A stretch of 64,000 nt of DNA from Neisseria sicca (GTDB taxonomy: Bacteria; Pseudomonadota; Gammaproteobacteria; Burkholderiales; Neisseriaceae): the NCBI RefSeq assembly GCF_003044565.1, contig NZ_POXG01000007.1, forward strand, positions 1 to 64,000, read 5' to 3'. Below the pieces are notes generated by a model that saw only the letters and a program-made list of their open reading frames with translations, ran no database searches and had not been told where the DNA came from. The position numbers and the translations under genes are program-made. Positions 29,274 to 38,709 of this stretch are shown piece by piece; position 1 is the stretch's first letter, and every line of letters starts with the position of its first letter.

Positions 29274-30401
29274 TTAATCCAATGTACGGTAAGCGTCACA
29301 ACTTTGTTGTAGTCCATTATCACAGGCCTTCTTGTACCACTCTTTGGCAATCTTATGATCCTGATGAACACCTTGTCCGTTGACATACACTGCTCCCAGA
29401 TTATGCTGAGCCTCTACATTTCCTTGTTCTGCAGCCTTGCGATACCACTGCACTGCTTGTACATAGTCTTGGCGGACGCCTCGTCCTTTGGCATACATCA
29501 CGCCCAAATTATATTGAGCATCCGCATATCCCTGTTCCGCCGCCTTGTAATACCACTGCACCGCATCTACACCGTTTTGACGAACACCTTGCCCTTGTTC
29601 ATACATCAAACCCAAATTATATTGGGCAGCTGCATCCCCTTGCACTGCTGCTTTGCGAAACCACCGCAGCGCCTCCGCATAGTCTTGATGAACACCTTTT
29701 CCTTCATAATACATTCCACCCAAATCATTTTGAGCTTGGATATACCCTTGGTCTGTTGCCTTACGATACCACCGCAGCGCCTCCACATAGTCTTGGCGCA
29801 TGCCTTTCCCTCTATAATACATTCCTCCCAAATTATGTTGGGCACTTGGATTCCCTTGCTCTGCTGCCTTGCGATACCATTGCACTGCCTTTGCATAGTC
29901 TTGACGGACTCCTCGCCCTTCATCATACATCCAACCCAAATTAGATTGAGCTTCTGCAAGTCCTTGTTCTGCCGCCTTGCGATACCACTGCACTGCCTGT
30001 GCATAGTCTTGACGGACTCCTTGCCCATTGGCGTACATCAGACCCAAATTAAATTGGGCAACTGCATCCCCTTGTTCTGCTGCTTTGAGAAACCATTTCG
30101 CAGCCTGTGCATAATCTTGATGGACTCCTTGACCATTACCATACAACCAACCCAAATTCACTTGAGCATCGACATCCCCTTGCTCTGCCGCCTTGCGATA
30201 CCACTGTACTGCCTGTGCATAGTCTTGACGGATTCCTTGCCCATTGGCGTACATCAGACCCAAATTAAATTGGGCAACGGCATCTCCTTGCTCCGCAGCT
30301 TGAAGCGTTTCCTTAAAATACGACACATCATCCGCCCAAACTGCTTGCCCTATGCCTAAAGCCAGCAAGGCAACCATCATTTTTTTCAGTAAGGTGTTCA
30401 T
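29274..30401 (-). CDS. Exported Sel1-repeat protein B
   Basis: Paralogue of the adjacent gene. 375 aa: signal peptide MNTLLKKMMVALLALGIGQAVWA, nine Sel1-like repeats, and C-terminal tail KKACDN...QQSCDAYRTLD with the conserved Cys pair. Repeats are more diverged from one another than in copy A. It is separated from copy A by 84 bp that contain a reverse-strand DUS, and probably shares a transcript with the array. Confidence 0.9.
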   Translation of the reverse strand: MNTLLKKMMVALLALGIGQAVWADDVSYFKETLQAAEQGDAVAQFNLGLMYANGQGIRQDYAQAVQWYRKAAEQGDVDAQVNLGWLYGNGQGVHQDYAQAAKWFLKAAEQGDAVAQFNLGLMYANGQGVRQDYAQAVQWYRKAAEQGLAEAQSNLGWMYDEGRGVRQDYAKAVQWYRKAAEQGNPSAQHNLGGMYYRGKGMRQDYVEALRWYRKATDQGYIQAQNDLGGMYYEGKGVHQDYAEALRWFRKAAVQGDAAAQYNLGLMYEQGQGVRQNGVDAVQWYYKAAEQGYADAQYNLGVMYAKGRGVRQDYVQAVQWYRKAAEQGNVEAQHNLGAVYVNGQGVHQDHKIAKEWYKKACDNGLQQSCDAYRTLD

Positions 30402-30471
30402 CTCAAAATCCTTTTTTACTCAGAATGTTTTTGGGTTTGTTTATGTGTTTCAGACGACCTTTGAAAATGGT

Positions 30472-31626
30472 TTAATGTCCTTCGTTATTCAACTTTCGGT
30501 AAGCATCGCAACCATCTTGAAATCCATTAGCACAAGCCTTTTTGTACCACTCTTTGGCTATTACCGAATTTTGGCGAACGCCTCTGCCCGTGTAATACAT
30601 CCAACCTAGACCACTTTGTGCCTCGGCAACTCCCTGCTGTGCAGCTTTATGCCATAACTGCAATGTTTGAACATAATCTTGGCGGACGCCTCGTCCTTTG
30701 GCATACATCACGCCCAAATTATATTGAGCATTTGCATCACCTTGTTCTACCGCTCTGCGATACCACTGTACCGCCTGAGCATCATCTTGCCGAACACCTT
30801 GCCCTTCGACATACATCCCACCCAAATTATATTGGGCTTCTGCATTCCCCTGCTCTGCTGCTTTACGATACCACTTCACCGCCTGAACATAATCTTTACG
30901 TACACCTTTCCCATCCTTGTACATTACGCCTAAATTATTTTGCGCATCCTTATATCCCTGCTCCGCTGCTTTGCGATACCACTGCAATGCCTGTTTATAG
31001 TCTTGACGTACACCTCGTCCTTCGTAATACATCAAGCCCAAATTATATTGGGCTGCAGCAACCCCTTGTTCTACCGCTTTGCGATACCACTGTACAGCCT
31101 GATTGTCATCTTGACGTATACCTTTCCCGTCCTTGTACATCGCACCTAAATTATTTTGGGCTTCCGCATACCCTTGATCGGCGGCCTTCCGATACCATCG
31201 TACCGCCTCTACATAGTCTTGGCGGACGCCTCGTCCTTCGGTATACATTACAGCCAAATTATATTGAGCTGCTGCAAGCCCCAACTCCGCGGCCTTGCGA
31301 TACCATTTCACCGCCTCTGCCTCATCTTGGCGCACGCCTTGCCCTTCGACATACATCACACCCAAATTATATTGGGCTTCTGCATATCCCTGTTCCGCTG
31401 CCTTGCGATACCATCGCACTGCCTCTGTATAATCTTGGCGAATGCCTTTTCCTTGTTCGTACATCACCCCTAAAGAAAATTGAGCATCTGCATCGCCAGC
31501 TTCCGCCAGTTGCAGCATTTCCTTTTGCGCCACCTCTCCTACATTCAGCGTATCATCCGCCCAAGCTGCCTGCCCTATGCCTAAAGCCAGTAAGGTAAGC
31601 ATCATGTTTTTCAATAAGGTGTTCAT
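30472..31626 (-). CDS. Exported Sel1-repeat protein C
   Basis: 384 aa; signal peptide MNTLLKNMMLTLLALGIGQAAWA, about nine Sel1-like repeats including distinctive MYKDGKG units, and a tail KKACANGFQDGCDAYRKLN. The last part is almost identical to copy D, which suggests gene conversion. Spacing to copy B is 70 bp with a DUS. Confidence 0.9.
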   Translation of the reverse strand: MNTLLKNMMLTLLALGIGQAAWADDTLNVGEVAQKEMLQLAEAGDADAQFSLGVMYEQGKGIRQDYTEAVRWYRKAAEQGYAEAQYNLGVMYVEGQGVRQDEAEAVKWYRKAAELGLAAAQYNLAVMYTEGRGVRQDYVEAVRWYRKAADQGYAEAQNNLGAMYKDGKGIRQDDNQAVQWYRKAVEQGVAAAQYNLGLMYYEGRGVRQDYKQALQWYRKAAEQGYKDAQNNLGVMYKDGKGVRKDYVQAVKWYRKAAEQGNAEAQYNLGGMYVEGQGVRQDDAQAVQWYRRAVEQGDANAQYNLGVMYAKGRGVRQDYVQTLQLWHKAAQQGVAEAQSGLGWMYYTGRGVRQNSVIAKEWYKKACANGFQDGCDAYRKLNNEGH

Positions 31627-31696
31627 CTCAAATCCTGTTTTTATTCAGAAGGTTTTTGGGTTTGTCTATGTGTTTCAGACGACCTTTGGGAGAGGT

Positions 31697-32932
31697 TTAA
31701 TGTCCTTCGTTATTCAACTTTCGGTAGTCATTGCAACCATCTTGGAATCCATTATCACAAGCCTTCTTGTGCCATTCTTTGGCAACTTTTCGATTTTTGG
31801 GGACGCCTTGCCCTTCTTCATACATCTCACCCAACCTATTTTGAGCCGGTGAGAACCCGCCTTCTGCTGCCTTGAGATACCATCGCAACGCCTCTGGATA
31901 GTTTTGGTGTACGCCTTTTCCTTCATAATACATCTCACCCAAATTATGTTGGGCTGCTACAAACCCCTGTTCTGCTGCCTTACGATACCACCGCAACGCT
32001 TCTGGATAATCTTGGCGAACACCTTGCCCTTCACTATATGCCACACCCAAATTATTTTGGGCAACTACATACCCCCGTTCTGCTGCCTTGCGATACCACC
32101 GCACTGCCTCTGCAGAGTCTTGGCGAACGCCCTGTCCTTCGTCATACAGCGCGCCCAAATTATTTTGAGCGTCTACATCGCCCTGTTCCGCTGCCTTGCG
32201 ATACCATTGCGCCGCCTCTTCATAGTTTTGACGGACGCCCCGTCCATTGGCATACATCACACCCAAATGATATTGGGCTGTCGCAAGTCCCTGTTCTGCT
32301 GCCTTACGATACCATCGTTCAGCCTCTTGATAACTCTGACGAACTCCCCGCCCATTGGCATACATCACACCTAAAATAAATTGGGCAGCTGCATCTCCCT
32401 GCTCTGCTGCCTTGCGATACCAGCGCGCCGCCTCTTCATAGTTTTGACGGACACCTTGCCCTTGCTCATACATCGACCCTAAATTTTTTTGGGCATTTAC
32501 ACTCCCCTTCTCTGCCGCCTTCTGAAACCACTTCGTTGCCTCTACATGGTTTTCAAGAACTCTATACATCATGCCTAGATTATTTTGGGCTGAGAGATAC
32601 CCTTTATCTGCCGAAGAGCGGCACCATTCCATCGCCTGTTCATGGTCTTGATTAACACCTTGTCCTACGTAATACATCATACACAAATTATATTGGGCTT
32701 CTGCCTGTCCCTGTTCTGCCGCTTTGCGATACCATCGCACCGCCTCTTGATCACTCTGACGAACGCCTATCCCTCTCAAATACATCGAACCCAAAATAAC
32801 TTGAATATCTGCCTCTCCCGCTTCCGCCCTTTGCACTATTTTCTTTAAATTCGGTACATCATCCGCCCAAGCTGCTTGCCCTATACCCAAAGCCAGCAAA
32901 GCAACCATCATTTTTTTCAACCATGTGTTCAT
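31697..32932 (-). CDS. Exported Sel1-repeat protein D
   Basis: The start at 32932 (MNTWLKKMMVALLALG) is chosen because it gives the same signal peptide as the paralogues; the longer ORF adds nine residues. 411 aa with about ten Sel1-like repeats, one shortened (MYRVLENHVEATKW), and tail KKACDNGFQDGCNDYRKLN. It is the first gene of the array and preceded by the perfect inverted repeat at 32964-33014, so the promoter should lie between 32933 and 33189. Confidence 0.9.
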   Translation of the reverse strand: MNTWLKKMMVALLALGIGQAAWADDVPNLKKIVQRAEAGEADIQVILGSMYLRGIGVRQSDQEAVRWYRKAAEQGQAEAQYNLCMMYYVGQGVNQDHEQAMEWCRSSADKGYLSAQNNLGMMYRVLENHVEATKWFQKAAEKGSVNAQKNLGSMYEQGQGVRQNYEEAARWYRKAAEQGDAAAQFILGVMYANGRGVRQSYQEAERWYRKAAEQGLATAQYHLGVMYANGRGVRQNYEEAAQWYRKAAEQGDVDAQNNLGALYDEGQGVRQDSAEAVRWYRKAAERGYVVAQNNLGVAYSEGQGVRQDYPEALRWYRKAAEQGFVAAQHNLGEMYYEGKGVHQNYPEALRWYLKAAEGGFSPAQNRLGEMYEEGQGVPKNRKVAKEWHKKACDNGFQDGCNDYRKLNNEGH

Positions 32933-32963
32933 TTCAAACTTCCCTGATGTATGTTTCATAAAA

Positions 32964-33014
32964 AATCACGACATTTTCAGACGACGGTCGAGGTCGTCTG
33001 AAAATGTCGTGATT
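32964..33014. repeat. 22-bp perfect inverted repeat built on a divergent DUS pair
   Basis: The arms 32964-32985 and 32993-33014 are exact reverse complements (AATCACGACATTTTCAGACGAC and partner) around a 7-nt loop. The DUS words point outward, unlike the terminator-type pairs, and there is no T-run at the stem end. Confidence 0.85.
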
Positions 33015-33189
33015 CTATCCTGACTGCATTTAAAATGCTATTTTGCTACTTTGGCTGACTGTTACTGTCAGAAATATCGTGATTAGGATTCTCCGCCATT
33101 GATTGAAGCGCAAACGGCTGCAACCTTACAGCAGCGTTTTTTTTATCAGGCAGGGAAAATGGGTAATGGTTCGCCTTTTTCAGACGACC

Positions 33190-33678
33190 TCAAGCCGGGA
33201 AGGTTGGGAAATAACCGTCTACGCCGTATTGCTTCAAGACGTTTTTCAGCTCGGGAATTCGGATTGTGGGATCGACTGCCATCGGCGGCATGGGCGGTTC
33301 TACGCCTTCTTCGTTTTGGTTGCGCATCCAGTCCGCCATCGCAAAAATGCGGATAAGGACGGGCTCGGCGAGGTCTTTGCTGATTTCCAGTTCGTTCATG
33401 GCTTGGGCGAAGCAGGCGACCCATTCGTCGCGCACCTGCATATTCACGGCAAAGGGCATATGGCGCGCCCGCAGCATGGGATGGCCGTATTTCTGCTCGA
33501 AGAGGGGAGGGCCGCCGAGCCAGCCGCTGAAAAATTCGTAGAGTTTTTCGCGAATCAGCGTCATGTCTTCGCCGTGCATCTGGCGCAGGGCGCGGTATTG
33601 CGGTTCGAGTTCCATCAAGTCGTAAAAGCGGTCGGTCAGGTTGCGTACGCCTGTTGCGCCGCCGAATGCGTGATACAT
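33190..33678 (-). CDS. Group II truncated haemoglobin (TrHbO-like)
   Basis: Small cytoplasmic haem protein, probably binding O2 or NO. 162 aa, longer than the usual 125-135 because of a tail after residue 125. Family marks: AFGGATGVRNLTDRFYDLM, SGWLGGPPLFEQKYGHPMLRARHMPF with the likely proximal His73, and conserved Trp86 in VRDEWVACF. The stop codon overlaps a DUS. The gene stands alone between the Sel1 array and dusA. Confidence 0.92.
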   Translation of the reverse strand: MYHAFGGATGVRNLTDRFYDLMELEPQYRALRQMHGEDMTLIREKLYEFFSGWLGGPPLFEQKYGHPMLRARHMPFAVNMQVRDEWVACFAQAMNELEISKDLAEPVLIRIFAMADWMRNQNEEGVEPPMPPMAVDPTIRIPELKNVLKQYGVDGYFPTFPA

Positions 33679-33754
33679 GTCATTCTTTCTTTAAAGGTCG
33701 TCTGAAACGGGGATTTTAATAGACTGCGCCGATTGTGTCATACAGGATAAAGAG

Positions 33755-33792
33755 AGGTCGTCTGAAAACCTGTTCCGTTTTCAGACGACCTT
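33755..33792. terminator. Inverted-DUS terminator after dusA
   Basis: AGGTCGTCTGAAAAC and GTTTTCAGACGACCT form a 15-bp stem, 59 bp past the dusA stop. Confidence 0.75.
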
Positions 33793-33850
33793 AAATTTTT
33801 GGGCAGAGAACCGATTTTCTGATGCAGGACAACGGCAATCGAAAATCAAC

Positions 33851-34873
33851 TTAGCCGCGATGTTCCCACACGTTCGCCCGCTCGACCTCTTTCCACGCTT
33901 CGAGAATCAGGCTGCCGTCGTTGTCTTTCAAGAGCGTCGCGTCGGAAAGCATACGCCGCCAAGTTCGGGCGTTTTTCAGGCCGTACATCAGCCCGAGGCT
34001 GTGGCGGACGATGTGGCGCAAGATTGTGCCGCGTCCGGCTTGGATTTGGGTTTGGCTGTATGTGTAGAGGCGCTGCACCAAATCGGCGTATTCAATCCGG
34101 CTGCGGGTGTCGCCGTAAAACAGCCTGTCCCATTCGTGCATGACCATAGGGTTGTGATACGCCTCGCGTCCGACCATTACGCCGTCAACGTGTTGCAGGT
34201 GTCCGGCGATTGCTTCGTTTGTGGTGATACCACCGTTGATGATGATTTCCAGCTCGGGAAACTCTTGCTTGAGGCGGTAAACGTAATCGTATTTCAACGG
34301 CGGAACGTCGCGGTTTTCTTTGGGAGATAATCCATCCAGCCATGCGTTGCGGGCGTGGACGATGAAGGTTTTGCAGGCGGTTTTGTCGCGCAGCGTGCCG
34401 ACGAAATCGGCGACGGTTTGATATTCGGTCTGCCTGTCGACGCCGATGCGGTGTTTGACGGTAACGGGGATGCCGACCGCGTCCTGCATGGCGTTGAGGC
34501 AGTCGGCAACCAGCATGACTTCGTTCATCAGACACGCGCCGAACGAGCCTTTCTGCACCCGCGGACTGGGGCAGCCGCAGTTGAGGTTAACTTCGTTGTA
34601 GCCGTATTCTTCGGCGGCTTTGGCTGCTTTCGCCAAATCGGACGGATCGCTGCCGCCCAGTTGCAGGGCGACGGGCTGCTCGCCTTCGTTAAACATCAAA
34701 AAGCGGTCTTTGTCGCCATAGACGATGGCGCCGGAATTGACCATTTCGCTGTAAAGCCATGTGTTGCGGGTAATCTGGCGGGCGAGGTAGCGGTAGTGGC
34801 GGTCTGTCCAGTCGAGCATAGGGGCAACGGAAAGGCGGCGGGGAGGGAGGGAGGCTTGAGTCATGTGTTTCAT
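33851..34873 (-). CDS. dusA: tRNA-dihydrouridine synthase A
   Basis: FMN enzyme reducing uridines in the tRNA D-loop. 340 aa. TIM-barrel start APMLDWTDRHYRYLAR (17-32), VALQLGGSDP, EVNLNCGCPSPRVQKGSFGACLM with the catalytic Cys in the CLM part, FIVHARNAWLDGLSPKENR, INGGITT, and DGVMVGREAYHNP. The DusA-specific ARNAWL and GLSPKEN elements separate it from DusB and DusC. An alternative start is the Met at residue 4. Confidence 0.96.
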   Translation of the reverse strand: MKHMTQASLPPRRLSVAPMLDWTDRHYRYLARQITRNTWLYSEMVNSGAIVYGDKDRFLMFNEGEQPVALQLGGSDPSDLAKAAKAAEEYGYNEVNLNCGCPSPRVQKGSFGACLMNEVMLVADCLNAMQDAVGIPVTVKHRIGVDRQTEYQTVADFVGTLRDKTACKTFIVHARNAWLDGLSPKENRDVPPLKYDYVYRLKQEFPELEIIINGGITTNEAIAGHLQHVDGVMVGREAYHNPMVMHEWDRLFYGDTRSRIEYADLVQRLYTYSQTQIQAGRGTILRHIVRHSLGLMYGLKNARTWRRMLSDATLLKDNDGSLILEAWKEVERANVWEHRG

Positions 34874-34949
34874 GTATCTGATTATTTTCAGGCGGCATTA
34901 TATCAGACGGACTGCGTCGGCAATCGGCACAGGGGTCGTCTGAAACGGC

Positions 34950-34976
34950 AAAACCTGCTTTTTGAAGCAGGTTTTG
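34950..34976. terminator. Intrinsic hairpin between dusA and focA
   Basis: AAAACCTGCTT and AAGCAGGTTTT flank a short loop, 15 bp past the focA stop, so it probably ends the focA transcript. Confidence 0.7.
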
Positions 34977-34991
34977 TATGTTCAAAGACAC

Positions 34992-35783
34992 TTATTCGGC
35001 GCAATCTTTCAGCGTATCTTTATATATATAAAGGTACGACGCGCCGACAAACGATGCGCCGCCTAAGACATTGCCTAAAAATACGGGAATCATGTTGAAG
35101 AAAAATTGCCCCCATGTAATGTCTGCGCCCGCCAAAATACCGGCAGGAATGACGAACATATTGGCGACAAGGTGTTGGAAACCGTTTAACACGAAAATCA
35201 TTACGGGAAACCAAATCGCCAACATCCGCCCTGCCGTATGTTTGGCGGCAAAGTGCAGCCACGCGCCCATACACACCATCCAGTTACACGCGACCGCTGA
35301 GACGAAGGCCCTGCCGAAATCCATATGGACTTTGGCTTCCGCCACCGCAATCGTTTTTTCTGCCACGCTGCCTTCGGTCATGCCGACATAGTGTCCGAGG
35401 AAAAACGCCATCGCCAGCGTTCCCGCCAAATTGCCCAGACACACGACGACCCAGTTGCGCAGCAGCATTTTTGTGGAAATCCGCCCTGCCAAACGCCCCA
35501 AAGACATAATCATCATATTACTTGTTACCAGCTCGCCGCCGCCGAGCAGGATGCAGATCAAGGCGATGGGGAACATTGCCGCGCCGAGCAAAGTCGCCAA
35601 GCCGCCCCATTCGTGCGGGATGCCGCTGACCACTTTCAAATAGGCAAGATAACCGAAGCCGATATATCCGCCCGCCAAAACGCTCAAAACCGCCAGCGTG
35701 GAAACGCTGGATTGTGCCTTGGCACAGCTTTTATCGAGGACGACCTGTAAAATTTCCTGTGGGTATAAATCGCGCGAAGCCAT
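34992..35783 (-). CDS. Formate/nitrite transporter family protein
   Basis: Inner-membrane pentameric channel of the FNT family (FocA/NirC). The start at 35783 (MASRDLYPQEIL) has AAGGAAAATC before it and replaces an upstream ATG; 263 aa. Six hydrophobic segments; family motifs GGGELVTSNMMIMSLG near 83-98, GHYVG loop, and NGFQHLVANMFVIPAGI near 200-216. No pflB or nirBD neighbours, so formate versus nitrite cannot be decided. A CREE lies about 190 bp upstream. Confidence 0.88.
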   Translation of the reverse strand: MASRDLYPQEILQVVLDKSCAKAQSSVSTLAVLSVLAGGYIGFGYLAYLKVVSGIPHEWGGLATLLGAAMFPIALICILLGGGELVTSNMMIMSLGRLAGRISTKMLLRNWVVVCLGNLAGTLAMAFFLGHYVGMTEGSVAEKTIAVAEAKVHMDFGRAFVSAVACNWMVCMGAWLHFAAKHTAGRMLAIWFPVMIFVLNGFQHLVANMFVIPAGILAGADITWGQFFFNMIPVFLGNVLGGASFVGASYLYIYKDTLKDCAE

Positions 35784-35974
35784 GATTTTCCTTAAAGTGG
35801 ATTGAGGTGGGAACGCCGTTTCTGAAGACGGCAAAACTGTCGCGGTAGGGCAGTGTTGAGGGATGCCGGTGTACGGTCTTATCGGATAAAAGACAATAGT
35901 GTATTAAACCTAAAATGCGGTCGCGCCGCCTTGCTTTGGCTCAAAAGAAAGATTATTACATCCAGCAGACAGGT

Positions 35975-36130
35975 TACAGTGGATTAACAAAAATCAGGAC
36001 AAGGCGACGAAGCCGAAGACAGTACAGATAGTACGGAACCGATTCACTTAGTGCTTCAGCACCTTAGAGAATCGTTCTCTTTGAGCTAAGGCGAGGCAAC
36101 GCCGTACTGGTTTAAAGTTAAGCCACTATA
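35975..36130 (+). mobile_element. Correia repeat enclosed element (CREE), 156 bp
   Basis: TACAGTGGATTAA to TTAAGCCACTATA, each terminus one base off the perfect repeat, same internal order as the copy at 11348-11503 but in the opposite orientation. It lies between the focA start and the greB 3' end. Confidence 0.9.
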
Positions 36131-36156
36131 GTTTGCGAAGCGGCGGCTTCAAACCA

Positions 36157-36196
36157 AAGGTCGTCTGAAAACCTTGATGTTTTCAGACGACCTTTT
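36157..36196. terminator. Inverted-DUS terminator after greB
   Basis: AAAGGTCGTCTGAAAAC and GTTTTCAGACGACCTTTT, 42 bp past the greB stop. Confidence 0.75.
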
Positions 36197-36237
36197 CATC
36201 ACAACAAATGACAAATACGGCATAGTCGGGTTACCCC

Positions 36238-36729
36238 TCAATCAATCCGTATGTATTCCACCGATAAAATCTCGATGTCCTCGCGCCCTTCCGGCGTGTT
36301 CAAAACGACCTCGTCCCCTTCCCTCGCTTTAATCAAACAACGCGCCAACGGGGAAATCCAAGAAATTTTGTTTTGCGCGGTATCGATTTCATCGACGCCG
36401 ACGATTTTGACGGTTTGCTCGCGCCCGTCGCTGCGCAACAATCCGACAGTTGCGCCGAAAAACACTTGGTCGGTCGCTTCGCGCAATTCGGGATCGACGA
36501 CAACGGCGGCTTCCAAACGCTTGGTCAGGAATCGGATGCGGCGGTCGATTTCGCGCATACGGCGTTTGCCGTAAAGATAGTCGCCGTTTTCGCTGCGGTC
36601 GCCGTTGCTTGCCGCCCAGTTGACGATTTGGACGATTTCGGGGCGTTCTTTATTGACCAGTTGATACAGCTCGTCTTTCAACGCCTGCCAACCGACGGGC
36701 GTGATGTAGTTTTTGATTTCGGTACTCAT
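36238..36729 (-). CDS. greB: Transcription elongation factor GreB
   Basis: Rescues backtracked RNA polymerase by stimulating transcript cleavage. 163 aa: N-terminal coiled coil with ITPVGWQALKDELYQL and the acidic tip NGDRSENGDYLYGKRRMREIDRR, then the FKBP-like domain (GATVGLLRSDG, ISPLARCLIKAREGDEV). The ENGDYLYGK tip sequence fits GreB rather than GreA. Confidence 0.93.
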   Translation of the reverse strand: MSTEIKNYITPVGWQALKDELYQLVNKERPEIVQIVNWAASNGDRSENGDYLYGKRRMREIDRRIRFLTKRLEAAVVVDPELREATDQVFFGATVGLLRSDGREQTVKIVGVDEIDTAQNKISWISPLARCLIKAREGDEVVLNTPEGREDIEILSVEYIRID

Positions 36730-36753
36730 AATCTTGCCGTTAAAAAATAATAC

Positions 36754-36794
36754 AAAGGTCGTCTGAAAACATGACCCCGTTTCAGACGACCTTT
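36754..36794. terminator. Inverted-DUS terminator after purF
   Basis: AAAGGTCGTCTGAAA and TTTCAGACGACCTTT, 24 bp past the purF stop. Confidence 0.75.
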
Positions 36795-36817
36795 TGTCTT
36801 AATCGTTCAATCCGGTT

Positions 36818-38362
36818 TTATTCTTCGTCACCCGTATCGCTGATACTGATGCTGTGTTCCATCCGGCTCGGATGGACTTTCAAGCCGCCGCAGCCGGATT
36901 TCTCGGCGGACAGGCGGTCGAGGTAGGCTTGGTCGATGTCGCCGGTTTGATAGATGCCGTTGAAACAGGACGAATCGAAGGACTCGATTTTCGGATTGAG
37001 TGCTTTGACGACGGCTTCCAAATCGCTCAAGTTTTGGAAAACGATGCCGTCCGCGCCGATTTCGGCGGCAATTTCCGCCGCACTGCGCCCGTTGGCAATC
37101 AATTCTTCGCGCGTGGGCATATCGATGCCGTACACATTGGGATAGCGCACTTCGGGCGCGGCGGAGGCGATATAAACTTTGCGTGCGCCCGCTGCGCGTA
37201 CCATTTCGACGATTTCGCGGCTGGTCGTCCCGCGCACGATGGAGTCGTCCACCAGCAACACGCTTTTGCCTTCAAACTCGGTTTCCATCGGGCTGAGTTT
37301 TTGGCGTACGGATTTTTTGCGCGTCGCCTGACCGGGCATGATAAAGGTGCGGCCGATATAGCGGTTTTTAATCAAACCTTCGCGATAAGGCTTTTTGAGG
37401 TGGACGGCAAGTTCCATCGAACTGGGGCGGCTGGTGTCGGGAATGGGCATCACGACGTCGATGTCGTCCACAGGCAGCTCGCGTTTGATTTTTTCCGCCA
37501 AGGACACGCCCATGTCCAAACGCGATTGGTAAACCGATACGCCGTCGATCACGGAGTCGGGGCGGGCAAAATAGACGTATTCAAACAGGCACGGGCTGAG
37601 TTTGGCTCGGTCGCTGCATTGACGGGCAATCAGTGTGCCGTCAAAGCCGACGAATACCGCTTCGCCCGGCTGGATATCGCGTTCCAAATCGTAGGCAAGC
37701 GCATTGAAGGCAACGGATTCGGAGGCGACGGCATAGGATTTTCTGCCCGCTTCGTCGGTTTGCGAACCCAACACCAGCGGACGGATGCCGTAAGGATCGC
37801 GGAATGCGACCATGCCGTAGCCCGCAATCATGGCAACCACGCCGTATGCGCCGCGCACAAGGCGATGGACTTCGGCAACGGCGTTGAAAATATTGTCGAT
37901 ATTGAGTCGGTGGGGATTGGCGTTTTTAGAGACTTCGCGGCGCAATTCGTGTGCGAAGACGTTGAGCAAGACTTCGGAATCGGAGCTGGTGTTGATGTGG
38001 CGCAGGTGTTTGTTGCACACGTTTTCGTAGAGTTCGGCGGTATTGGTGAGGTTGCCGTTGTGCGCCAAAACGATGCCGAAAGGCGAGCTGACGTAGAAAG
38101 GTTGCGCCTCCGCGCTGCTGCCCGCGTTGCCCGCCGTAGGATAACGGACATGGGCGATGCCCGCGTTGCCGATCAAATCGCGCATATTGCGTGTGCGGAA
38201 CACTTCGCGCACCATGCCTTTGCCTTTGTGCATGTGAAACGTGCCGCCCTCGGCCGTTACAATGCCCGCCGCATCCTGCCCCCTGTGTTGCAACATTTGC
38301 AAACCGTCGTACAGAAGCTGGTTTACCGGCTCATGGCTGACCAAACCTAATACACCGCACAT
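36818..38362 (-). CDS. purF: Amidophosphoribosyltransferase
   Basis: First committed step of purine synthesis: PRPP plus glutamine to phosphoribosylamine. The start at 38362 is fixed by the N-terminal nucleophile: MCGVLGL puts the catalytic Cys at residue 2, and GGAGAAGACGAT precedes the ATG; the longer ORF is ignored. 514 aa. Glutaminase: [31 protein letters not shown] site: [19 protein letters not shown]. It lies downstream of cvpA, but 347 bp and a hairpin separate them, unlike the tight cvpA-purF operon of enterobacteria. Confidence 0.97.
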   Translation of the reverse strand: MCGVLGLVSHEPVNQLLYDGLQMLQHRGQDAAGIVTAEGGTFHMHKGKGMVREVFRTRNMRDLIGNAGIAHVRYPTAGNAGSSAEAQPFYVSSPFGIVLAHNGNLTNTAELYENVCNKHLRHINTSSDSEVLLNVFAHELRREVSKNANPHRLNIDNIFNAVAEVHRLVRGAYGVVAMIAGYGMVAFRDPYGIRPLVLGSQTDEAGRKSYAVASESVAFNALAYDLERDIQPGEAVFVGFDGTLIARQCSDRAKLSPCLFEYVYFARPDSVIDGVSVYQSRLDMGVSLAEKIKRELPVDDIDVVMPIPDTSRPSSMELAVHLKKPYREGLIKNRYIGRTFIMPGQATRKKSVRQKLSPMETEFEGKSVLLVDDSIVRGTTSREIVEMVRAAGARKVYIASAAPEVRYPNVYGIDMPTREELIANGRSAAEIAAEIGADGIVFQNLSDLEAVVKALNPKIESFDSSCFNGIYQTGDIDQAYLDRLSAEKSGCGGLKVHPSRMEHSISISDTGDEE

Positions 38363-38658
38363 ATCGTCTTCTCCGAATTCGAGGTTAACTTGGAAACTAG
38401 AATTATAGAATAAATCGGACAAAGTTGCCCAAATTGTTGACAATCATTCGTCCGTTTAGCTTGAAGGCAGATACGGACTATGACTTATTGATGAATTAAT
38501 ACGACAAAACGAGGCATCGAAAATAAAACCCAACCTCACCCTAACCGCTTTTATTTCATCGCCTTATCAACACCCTGCCCATACTTCTACCGGATATTTA
38601 GACTATAAGCAGCGCGATCGGCAAATATAGCTACCTAACTTTTAACCCTCATGAAAAA
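38363..38658. other. Intergenic region upstream of purF
   Basis: No gene seen. It should contain the purF promoter. I see no convincing operator. Confidence 0.5.
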
Positions 38659-38704
38659 CCGGTTTCAGACGACCTTTGATGTAATCGAGGTCGTCTGAAA
38701 CCGG
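38659..38704. terminator. Divergent-DUS hairpin after cvpA
   Basis: CCGGTTTCAGACGACCT and its 17-nt exact complement flank 12 nt, 6 bp past the cvpA stop. The DUS words point outward, the reverse of most gene-end pairs. Confidence 0.65.
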
Positions 38705-38709
38705 TCGGT

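Noticed and set aside
27774..32848. Long plus-strand ORFs with periodic HTSHPNYFGH or LCRLAIPLHCLCIVL patterns
   Set aside because: They are antisense readings of the Sel1 repeats; the periodicity is inherited from the 108-bp unit.
27630..32932. Regular direct repeats resembling a CRISPR array
   Set aside because: The repeats are coding, in frame, 108 bp long with no unique spacers; they encode Sel1 units.
36854..38350. 498-codon plus-strand ORF opposite purF
   Set aside because: Purely antisense to purF, which has all active-site motifs.
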